From NCBI GenBank assembly GCA_030916835.1, contig JAUPWA010000061.1, forward strand, positions 1-5,145: DNA of 5,145 nt, read 5' to 3'. The translations under genes and the position numbers were made by a program. Positions 1 through 5,145 of this stretch are shown here, piece after piece. Position 1 is the first letter of the stretch; each line of letters begins with the position of its first letter. Origin of the DNA: Patescibacteria group bacterium. GTDB taxonomy: Bacteria > Patescibacteriota > Minisyncoccia > Phycocordibacterales > SBAW01. The notes under the pieces were generated by a model that was not told where the DNA came from, searched no databases, and was given only the letters and a program-made list of their open reading frames with translations.

Positions 1-600
1 CTGTATGCAGCATCACGCACCAGTGATGATATGGGGCTACCCGCTCTTGTGCATGGTGATGGTATGCGATTTGACGGCAGTTATCGATATAATCACATAC
101 TCAGCGATCCTCAGCATGACACACGCATTAAACAGCAAAATATTGATTTAGTAGAGAAAATACATACAGAGCGTACGCTCCATTTTGGGCACAGCACGTC
201 GCCAGAGGCGCTTAAAACTCTCGCCGATCTTCTTGCTGTTTGCAAAGCCCATGGGGTGTATGTGGTCGGCTTTTTGCCGCCCTTCCCGCGCCCTCTGTAT
301 ACCGCAATGATGGATACAGATGACGCCTATCGCCACACCATACAAACATTACCCAAAGAGCTTGAGCAGGAGTTTTCGCTACAGGGATATGGTTTTTATA
401 ATTTCACCGACAGTTCGATTATCGGGGGTGGGGACTATGAGTATACTGACGCCGGCCATGGTTCAGAGATACTGTACGCACGCCTCAGCGTGTACCTTGC
501 GGTGCACGATGAGGTGCTGCGAGAGGTTCTCGATGCCTCATCGCTAGAGCAACGTCTAACGCAAAACCCTGGCACTTCTTTGCGTGGTGGAGTGTGGTAA
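1..600 (+). CDS. SGNH/GDSL-hydrolase-like protein, C-terminal part (5' end outside the window)
   Basis: The reading frame is open from base 1 to the TAA at 598-600, giving 199 residues. The first ATG (31) has no ribosome binding site and the frame continues upstream of it, so I treat the gene as cut by the window edge. A hydrophobic beta-strand-like run, VYVVGFLPPF (fragment residues 86-95), is followed by FYNFTDSS and then a Asp-Ala-Gly-His group (D150, H153 of the fragment) leading into SEILYARL. An Asp-x-x-His pair near the C-terminus after such a strand is typical of SGNH-fold hydrolases, including DltD/AlgJ-like proteins of surface-glycan loci. There it supplies two of the three catalytic residues; the nucleophile serine would lie in the missing N-terminal part. 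A role in adding or removing acyl groups on an exported glycan is inferred from this and from the neighbours. The substrate is unknown, and a non-catalytic homologue is possible. Confidence 0.6.
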   Translation: MYAASRTSDDMGLPALVHGDGMRFDGSYRYNHILSDPQHDTRIKQQNIDLVEKIHTERTLHFGHSTSPEALKTLADLLAVCKAHGVYVVGFLPPFPRPLYTAMMDTDDAYRHTIQTLPKELEQEFSLQGYGFYNFTDSSIIGGGDYEYTDAGHGSEILYARLSVYLAVHDEVLREVLDASSLEQRLTQNPGTSLRGGVW

Positions 601-603
601 AGT
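595..603 (+). promoter_or_regulatory. Candidate extended -10 promoter for the FkbM gene
   Basis: TGGTAAAGT is an extended -10 type element (TG-n-hexamer) whose hexamer TAAAGT matches TATAAT at four of six positions. It overlaps the stop codon of the upstream gene and lies 14 bases before the ATG at 618. The 11-base word around it (593-603, TGTGGTAAAGT) differs at one base from the word at the better promoter candidate at 2743-2753. No convincing -35 box is visible. Because the upstream gene lies so close, read-through transcription could serve the methyltransferase equally well. Confidence 0.3.
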
Positions 604-617
604 GCGAAACATACTAT

Positions 618-1460
618 ATGAAAAAAGCCCCTATCTTTTTGAGTGTTGGGATTGCTCTGTACCTTTTCTTTGCAGATCGAGGATTTCGGCAACTCCCTGG
701 GTTTAAAGGTGTTTTTTATCGCCTGTATCATCATGCGCCAGGAAAGCGTGGTGTGATCTCACTCACTACCGTGCATGCTATACCAATCTCTATTGATTTG
801 CGCGATGACATAATCGCTACGGCACTTATTGAATATGGTCAGTGGGAGCCAAGTCTCACAAAGTTTATGTGTCGTGTGGTAAAGCCCGGCATGACCGTAA
901 TCGATATTGGGGCGCATGTTGGCTACTACACAACCTTATTTGCAAAATTAGTTGGAAATGAGGGTACGGTGATTTCGTTTGAACCAGAGCCGTACAACTT
1001 TTCGCTTCTTGCGCACAATGCTGGAGCGCTGTCTAATTGCACACTTATCAACAAAGGAGTTTCGGATGTGGCGGGGCCCGCTACGCTTTATTTAGCAGAA
1101 GGTAACTTAGGCGCACATAGCATGCGTAGCGCAACGAGCATGTCGACACCTATTGAAACGGTTAGGCTTGACGAGTACCTCAAAGATACACCGGTGCATG
1201 TTATAAAAATGGACGTTGAAGGGAATGAGCCTTTTGCGCTCAAAAGTATGCGCGCCTTGCTTGCACAACCTACAGTTGTGCTTATTTTTGAATATATTCC
1301 AGGGTATGTTGCTGCACCTGAAGAAATGTTTACACAACTATCGCAAGCTAACTTCACGCTGTATGAAATTACACACGACACCGGCGACCTTGTGTTGTTG
1401 CCTACTATTCCTACCGAGCAAAGAGTATTTAATATTTTGTGCACTAAAGAGCCGCTTTAA
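618..1460 (+). CDS. FkbM family SAM-dependent methyltransferase
   Basis: This 280-residue protein has the Methyltransf_21/FkbM order of motifs. Numbering from the ATG at 618, YGQWEPSLTKF precedes the SAM-binding loop VIDIGAHVGYYT (residues 94-105). Then come the acidic FEPEP (121-125), which contacts the SAM ribose in this fold, and KMDVEGNE (197-204), a hallmark of the family. FkbM enzymes transfer a methyl from SAM to a hydroxyl, and in surface-polysaccharide loci usually to a sugar; the acceptor here is not known. A short hydrophobic stretch after MKK (about residues 4-16) may tether the enzyme to the membrane. The frame can also start at GTG 594 (288 residues, overlapping the upstream stop by 7 bases), where GGTGGAG is only one base away. 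I prefer ATG 618 because MKK plus the hydrophobic run is a natural N-terminus, though it has no ribosome binding site. The fold call is secure; the start is not. Confidence 0.92.
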   Translation: MKKAPIFLSVGIALYLFFADRGFRQLPGFKGVFYRLYHHAPGKRGVISLTTVHAIPISIDLRDDIIATALIEYGQWEPSLTKFMCRVVKPGMTVIDIGAHVGYYTTLFAKLVGNEGTVISFEPEPYNFSLLAHNAGALSNCTLINKGVSDVAGPATLYLAEGNLGAHSMRSATSMSTPIETVRLDEYLKDTPVHVIKMDVEGNEPFALKSMRALLAQPTVVLIFEYIPGYVAAPEEMFTQLSQANFTLYEITHDTGDLVLLPTIPTEQRVFNILCTKEPL

Positions 1461-1461
1461 A

Positions 1462-2712
1462 TTATCGATCGGTGCTATAGACCAATATTGTTGCAAGAGA
1501 AACGCCAAAAAGTATGGTGCACAGATTGGCAATAAGGTAGCCCCACAAGCCTCCGAAGTAAATGCCGATAAGAGGGAACGCTATTTGAGCGATGGGGTTG
1601 AGGGTATTAAGTATGTATAGTGATCGTGTCTTTTTGAGGGCGGTCAGTGCTGTAACAGGCAGGTATACTGCTGCGCCAATGATGAGGCCGAGTGCTATCG
1701 CGAGCGAGTAGGGAATAGCTTCGGTATAGGTGGGGAAGAAGAGGTAGAAGAGGGGTGCTGCCACAACCATATAGCCGCCTGCAACAAGCGCCCCGGTTGC
1801 TGTGGCGAATACTATTTTTCGGGGGAGTTCTCGGCGAATTTCAGCAAGCGTCCGTTCTGAAAATTTTGGTAACAGCGCGCTTCCTAAAAATTTAAAACAG
1901 ATGTTTCCGATGCGCTCAGGCATCGCGCTTGCAAAACTATACAGCGCGAGCGCGGGTGCGCCTAAGAAGTGGAATATAAATATATTTCCTAATTGACCAG
2001 CCACCGAGCCAAACACGTTCATAAAACTCAGATGGACTCCGTAGGAGAGCGCGCTCTCGTCTACGGTATGGTTTGGTTTTTGTCGTACAAGTGTGAGACG
2101 GTAAAACACAAAGGCGAGTGCGCTCTGTACCAGCATGTTGGCTGCCAAAATGATAAGTGGGGAGTGAGACCACACCGCCGCTGCGATGAGCGCTGCGTAG
2201 TAGATAATGTTAGACGCACTGTTGTAGAGCGTGAGACCTTTGAAATTTTTTCTACCTGCAAAGAGTGCGCCGTAGGTGTTGTATGCATACAACAGTGGTG
2301 TACCTATAGCGATAAAAACCAAGCCTCCAGCTATGAGCATATTGCCTTGCCAAAGATAATAGAGTGCCGCAGCAAGCGAGCCAAAAAACGGAATAAGGCC
2401 CCAGAGGAGTTGGGCGCGTACCGATGCTCGGAGTGTGCCCTCACTGCCTTGTGCTACGGCGCGAGTTACTGCCACATTCATGCCGGTAAGGGTAAATGCG
2501 GTTGCTATAGAGAAAAACGAAAGAAGGTACTGGTAGGTGCCATAGGCTTCTTTGGTAAGAAAATGAGCGTACGCAACATACAGCGCGAGCGATAAGGCTG
2601 AGATAATAATTGCGTTTATGTTGCTCCAAAAGCCGCTATACAAAAGGTATAGCATGTCCGTTTTGGTGTATCGTTCACTCCAGCGGGCTATATCTTTGAG
2701 GCGTTGTCGCAT
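1462..2712 (-). CDS. Oligosaccharide flippase family protein (Wzx/MATE-like polysaccharide exporter)
   Basis: The protein has 416 residues, a normal size for Polysacc_synt-type flippases, and is hydrophobic almost throughout, with about twelve likely membrane helices. Its N-terminal section is typical: a first helix ending in AHFLTKEAYGTYQYLLSF (residues ~49-66), where the YG after the first helix is conserved. It continues with a second helix running into TGMNVAVTRAVAQG (~76-89). A long charged linker near 208-222 separates the two halves. Such proteins move undecaprenyl-linked oligosaccharides from the inner to the outer face of the cytoplasmic membrane, which fits the ligase-like gene next door. 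I chose the ATG at 2712 because AGGAG lies just upstream (2 bases away, unusually close) and MRQRLKD is a plausible cytoplasmic start. An in-frame ATG at 2769 would add 19 residues but falls within the opposite gene. The stop lies one base from the stop of the convergent methyltransferase gene. Confidence 0.9.
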   Translation of the reverse strand: MRQRLKDIARWSERYTKTDMLYLLYSGFWSNINAIIISALSLALYVAYAHFLTKEAYGTYQYLLSFFSIATAFTLTGMNVAVTRAVAQGSEGTLRASVRAQLLWGLIPFFGSLAAALYYLWQGNMLIAGGLVFIAIGTPLLYAYNTYGALFAGRKNFKGLTLYNSASNIIYYAALIAAAVWSHSPLIILAANMLVQSALAFVFYRLTLVRQKPNHTVDESALSYGVHLSFMNVFGSVAGQLGNIFIFHFLGAPALALYSFASAMPERIGNICFKFLGSALLPKFSERTLAEIRRELPRKIVFATATGALVAGGYMVVAAPLFYLFFPTYTEAIPYSLAIALGLIIGAAVYLPVTALTALKKTRSLYILNTLNPIAQIAFPLIGIYFGGLWGYLIANLCTILFGVSLATILVYSTDR

Positions 2713-2714
2713 TA

Positions 2715-2719
2715 CTCCT
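2715..2719 (-). promoter_or_regulatory. Shine-Dalgarno-like sequence of the flippase gene
   Basis: On the minus strand AGGAG is followed by TA and then the ATG at 2712. The sequence is a good anti-16S match but the 2-base gap is shorter than the usual 5-9, so its efficiency is doubtful. It is the only clear Shine-Dalgarno match near any start in the window and supports 2712 over the longer start at 2769. Confidence 0.45.
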
Positions 2720-2721
2720 GT

Positions 2722-2730
2722 ACGGTACCA
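2722..2730 (-). promoter_or_regulatory. Possible extended -10 element for the flippase gene
   Basis: On the minus strand this reads TGGTACCGT. The TG-n spacing matches an extended -10, but the hexamer TACCGT agrees with TATAAT at only three positions, so it is weak. If it were used, transcription would begin close to 2715 and cut into the AGGAG, giving an almost leaderless mRNA. A competing minus-strand hexamer, TACTAT (2754-2749), would give a leader of about 30 bases that keeps the AGGAG. The sequence alone does not decide between them. Confidence 0.25.
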
Positions 2731-2744
2731 CACCTCGCTTGCTG

Positions 2745-2753
2745 TGGTATAGT
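2745..2753 (+). promoter_or_regulatory. Extended -10 promoter of the ligase-TPR gene, probably near-leaderless
   Basis: TGGTATAGT combines the TG-n extension with TATAGT, five of six matches to TATAAT. With a start about seven bases downstream, transcription would begin near 2760, only about three bases before the ATG at 2763. No Shine-Dalgarno sequence lies upstream of that ATG, which fits leaderless translation. There is no recognisable -35 at the 17-base spacing, which extended -10 promoters do not strictly need. Confidence 0.5.
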
Positions 2754-2762
2754 ACCCTGCGT

Positions 2763-5054
2763 ATGGCATACACCAAGGTTTTGCGCTGGATCCTTCTTGG
2801 GGGTCTCAGCCTCGTCTTTTTTATTCCTTTTATTATCGCTGATGGGCAAGGGTGGTTCCCGAATCTCTTCTTCCCGTACATTACAGGAAAGAACTTTGCG
2901 TTTCGGTTGCTCATAGAAGCACTTTTTGGCGTGTACGTGCTCCTGGCGCTGCGCGAACCAAAATATCGCCCAACAGCTTCCAATATACTCTGGGCCGTCG
3001 GGGTATTTGTTGCGTGGCTTGGTATCGCAACACTCCTTGCGGTTGATCCTGTTAAGAGTTTTTGGAGTAACTTTGAGCGCATGGAAGGGTATATTACGCT
3101 TTTACACCTCGGTGTGTACTTCTTGTTGGCTGGTGTGGTTGTTACTACTGAGCGTTGGTGGGACCGTTTTTTCCAAATTGCTATCGCCGCTGGCGTTTGG
3201 CAGGCAGTGTACTCACTGTGTCAGTTACTCAACCTCTTTGGTCTTAAACCTTCGTCGCAGTCTGGAGCACGTCTTGACGGTACGTTTGGTAACGCGGCCT
3301 ATTTAGGCGTCTATATGCTGTTCGTGGTATTTATAATTCTTTTACTGCTCGTGCGGCAGCGACGCTCTGTTATGGCGCAAGTACTCTATGGAGTATCACT
3401 CGTGCTCTGCAGCTCAGCGCTCTTCTTTACTCAAACCCGCGGTGCGCTGTTGGGTCTCGTGGGTGGGCTCATCATCTCGGCTCTGTTTGTGGCATGGCGC
3501 GCTCGAGAGAGGCAGTGGAAGACGCTGCGCACGGTCTCGTTTTGGGGGCTTGGTGCAGTAGCGATCCTTATAGTTGCGTTTCTTGCATTTCGTCACACTG
3601 CGTTTGTACAGCAATCGGAGACGCTCAGTCGTGTCGCGAGCATATCGCTCTCAGATCGTACAACCATATCGCGTTTCTATATCTGGCACATGGCATGGCA
3701 AGGGTTTGTTGATAGTCCAAAGGCGGCGGTCGTTGGGTGGGGACAAGAAAACTTTAGTTATGTCTTCAACAAGTACTACATACCGCAGATGTATGACCAA
3801 GAGCAGTGGTTTGACCGTGCGCACAATCAGTTTTTGGACTGGCTTATTGCTGGCGGCGCCCCTGCTTTTGTACTGTATATATGCTTCTTCTTGTTTGTTG
3901 TTGTGGCGGTTATGCGTTCTGACCTTGAGGCGCCAGAGCAGGCGGTACTCATTGGGCTTTTAGCCGCGTATGCGTTTAACAACCTCTTCGTGTTCGATGA
4001 CCTTATGAGCTCGGTGTGGTTCTTTACCTTGCTGGCGCTTGCCTACGGTCTTTCGCGTAGAGAAGTGCACGGTCGGATATTCCTCTCAAAACCTATGAGC
4101 GAGCATGGGGTTGCTATTGCAGCACCTATCATCATCGTGATAGTTGGTGTTGGTATGTGGGCACTGAACGCTCCCGGTATCGCTAAGGCAAAAAATCTTA
4201 TTACAGCGATCACAACGGTCGTTCCGGTCACCGATGGCGCTGGGAACATATCAGGTGCAGCCAAAGATCCACAAAAAAATCTTGCTGACTTTAAGACTGT
4301 ACTCGGCCCTATGGTGTGGCCAGGTACGCCACTGGGTACCCAGGAGGTCACGGAGCAGTTGATGCAGTTTTCTTCTGGACAAGCCGGCTCCTCAAACATT
4401 GATCCGTCAGTAGTAAAAGACACCTTTGACCTCGCGGTTGCGCAGGGTACCGCTATGAACCAAGAGCGTAAGAACGATGCCCGCCTCGAGCTTTTCATGG
4501 GCGTCTTGTACGGTACGCATGGTCAATACTCAGAGGCTAAAAAGTGGCTGGATCAAGCACAGACTCACTCACCACAAAAGCAGCAAATCATGTTCCAGAC
4601 GGGTATCTATGCACTGAATGCGGGGGATATGCAAACCGCACTAGCTCAGTTTAAGAAAGCGTATGACGAAGAACAAAACTCATCTGATGCGCGCATCTTC
4701 TATGCGATAGGGCTGTACTATGCGGGCCAGCTGCAAGCAGGAGACACTCTGTTGCTCACGGGGCCCAAGAGTCAGGGTTTTGGCACGGTGTATATGTACG
4801 ACCAGCGCCTTATGCAGGTCTATACCAATCTCAAAATGAACGATCGTATTATCGCTATATGGAAAGATCGTGTAGCAAAAAATCCAAAAGATGCGCAACT
4901 CTATATAGGTCTTGCCACGGCTTACTATACGGTTTCTAAGGACGTGCCGAGCACTATAGAGGCTTTACAACAAGCTATCGCTGCTGATCCAAATCTTGCG
5001 TCTCAGTGGCAACCAATCATTCAGCAACTCCAGAGTGGGGCTATTAAGCCATAA
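2763..5054 (+). CDS. O-antigen ligase/polymerase-like (Wzy_C) membrane protein with C-terminal TPR domain
   Basis: The protein has 763 residues. Residues 1-470 hold about 12-13 membrane helices with the features of the O-antigen ligase (Wzy_C) superfamily. These are ARLDGTFGNAAYLG (169-182, the R..G..GN.. signature), TQTRGALLGL (223-232), and a large external loop from about 277. That loop carries RTTISRFYIWHMAW (299-312), GWGQENF (325-331) and DRAHNQFLDWL (351-361) with the conserved His354-Asn355. Such enzymes polymerise lipid-linked repeat units or transfer them to an acceptor outside the membrane. After the last helix comes a linker (~470-555), then helical pairs resembling TPRs at roughly 575-605, 609-640, 645-670 and 710-745, presumably facing outward. 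This makes the protein longer than simple WaaL-type ligases. I take ATG 2763; TTG 2739 is in frame but lies inside the promoter element. Whether it is a ligase, a Wzy polymerase or a protein O-oligosaccharyltransferase cannot be settled from the sequence. Confidence 0.88.
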   Translation: MAYTKVLRWILLGGLSLVFFIPFIIADGQGWFPNLFFPYITGKNFAFRLLIEALFGVYVLLALREPKYRPTASNILWAVGVFVAWLGIATLLAVDPVKSFWSNFERMEGYITLLHLGVYFLLAGVVVTTERWWDRFFQIAIAAGVWQAVYSLCQLLNLFGLKPSSQSGARLDGTFGNAAYLGVYMLFVVFIILLLLVRQRRSVMAQVLYGVSLVLCSSALFFTQTRGALLGLVGGLIISALFVAWRARERQWKTLRTVSFWGLGAVAILIVAFLAFRHTAFVQQSETLSRVASISLSDRTTISRFYIWHMAWQGFVDSPKAAVVGWGQENFSYVFNKYYIPQMYDQEQWFDRAHNQFLDWLIAGGAPAFVLYICFFLFVVVAVMRSDLEAPEQAVLIGLLAAYAFNNLFVFDDLMSSVWFFTLLALAYGLSRREVHGRIFLSKPMSEHGVAIAAPIIIVIVGVGMWALNAPGIAKAKNLITAITTVVPVTDGAGNISGAAKDPQKNLADFKTVLGPMVWPGTPLGTQEVTEQLMQFSSGQAGSSNIDPSVVKDTFDLAVAQGTAMNQERKNDARLELFMGVLYGTHGQYSEAKKWLDQAQTHSPQKQQIMFQTGIYALNAGDMQTALAQFKKAYDEEQNSSDARIFYAIGLYYAGQLQAGDTLLLTGPKSQGFGTVYMYDQRLMQVYTNLKMNDRIIAIWKDRVAKNPKDAQLYIGLATAYYTVSKDVPSTIEALQQAIAADPNLASQWQPIIQQLQSGAIKP

Positions 5055-5079
5055 CACACCCTCTCACCTTATCAACAAC

Positions 5080-5109
5080 TACCACCCCCTGGCTCTCCAG
5101 GGGGTGGTA
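5080..5109 (+). terminator. Strong hairpin, likely terminator of the ligase-TPR gene
   Basis: Twenty-six bases after the stop codon, ACCACCCCCTGG (5081-5092) and CCAGGGGGTGGT (5097-5108) pair perfectly around a CTCT loop. A T-A pair (5080/5109) extends the stem to 13 base pairs. The stem is GC-rich and well placed to end transcription. The following bases (ATTGTGTAATTG) are not a true run of T, so termination may rely on stem strength, need a factor, or the hairpin may mainly protect the 3' end of the mRNA. Confidence 0.65.
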
Positions 5110-5145
5110 TTGTGTAATTGTCACTTATTAATTATTTCTTAAACC

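Larger units (their letters stand above)
2720..2755. repeat. Imperfect inverted repeat between the divergent flippase and ligase genes
   Basis: The left arm GTACGGTACCACA (2720-2732) read on the minus strand is TGTGGTACCGTAC, which matches the right arm TGTGGTATAGTAC (2743-2755) at 11 of 13 positions. The spacer is the 10 bases 2733-2742. Each arm points toward the gene on its side, and each places a -10-like hexamer 9 bases before an ATG (2712 minus, 2763 plus). The arms could be mirrored core promoters, an operator for a dimeric regulator, or both. A right-arm-internal near-palindrome GGTA-TAG-TACC (2746-2756) is also visible. Confidence 0.55.

Noticed and set aside
31..600. ATG at 31 as the true start of the first gene
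   Set aside because: The frame is open to base 1, no ribosome binding site precedes the ATG, and the SGNH fold needs an N-terminal part with the nucleophile that this start would omit.
612..617. TACTAT directly before ATG 618 as a -10 box
   Set aside because: Transcription would start downstream of the ATG. It could only serve an internal start, and none is supported.
1993..2595. A 200-codon plus-strand open frame inside the flippase gene
   Set aside because: It is antisense to a clear membrane protein. Its translation is rich in Cys, Arg and Lys with no recognisable domain, as expected from reading a hydrophobic gene backwards.
2739..2762. TTG start at 2739 for the ligase gene
   Set aside because: The codons fall on the TGGTATAGT promoter element and there is no ribosome binding site. 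The ATG at 2763 gives a natural N-terminus.
2713..2769. Longer flippase start at 2769 (19 extra residues)
   Set aside because: It would overlap the start of the ligase gene and cover the inverted repeat. The extra residues look unlike a flippase N-terminus, and the only AGGAG supports 2712.
2675..3082. A 135-codon minus-strand frame across the divergent region and the start of the ligase gene
   Set aside because: It would cover both promoters and both gene starts. The product is low-complexity basic sequence with no family resemblance.
5110..5145. AT-rich tail as a promoter for a following gene
   Set aside because: Several weak AT-rich hexamers are present but no extended -10 like the others, and no start codon context is visible before the window ends.

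Overview
The window carries part of a cell-surface glycan assembly locus, most likely from a bacterium of the Candidate Phyla Radiation (Patescibacteria, Parcubacteria-like). That placement is an inference. It rests on the overall style of the proteins: a compact ~416-residue flippase, a Wzy_C ligase fused to C-terminal TPRs, an FkbM methyltransferase and an SGNH-like protein. It also rests on tight packing, scarce Shine-Dalgarno sequences and base composition near half G+C. No rRNA or marker gene is present to prove it. All four genes end in TAA and nothing suggests a non-standard code.

Layout. Bases 1-600 (+) hold the 3' part of a gene that enters from the left and ends in an SGNH-hydrolase-like Asp-x-x-His dyad. 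It is followed immediately, same strand, by an FkbM-family methyltransferase (618-1460; an alternative GTG start at 594 overlaps the upstream stop). A convergent gene on the minus strand (2712-1462) encodes a Wzx/MATE-like polysaccharide flippase; its stop lies one base from the methyltransferase stop. A short divergent control region (about 2713-2762) separates it from a large plus-strand gene (2763-5054) for a polytopic O-antigen ligase/polymerase-like protein with a periplasmic-type TPR tail. A strong hairpin at 5080-5109 closes this gene. The last ~36 bases are AT-rich and hold nothing I can call.

How the genes fit together. The usual Wzx/Wzy logic is that lipid-linked oligosaccharide is built in the cytoplasm, where an FkbM enzyme could O-methylate a sugar. 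The flippase then moves it across the membrane, and the Wzy_C protein polymerises it or transfers it to an acceptor outside. SGNH-like proteins in such loci often handle acyl decoration. No glycosyltransferase or initiating sugar-phosphate transferase lies in the window, so the locus must extend beyond it.

The most distinctive non-coding signal is the divergent region. It contains an imperfect inverted repeat in which the same TGTGGTAnnGTAC word faces each of the two genes, with the same 9-base distance from the -10-like hexamer to each ATG. A close copy of the word also precedes the methyltransferase. I see no mobile element, CRISPR array, RNA gene or clear new defence or metabolic system.
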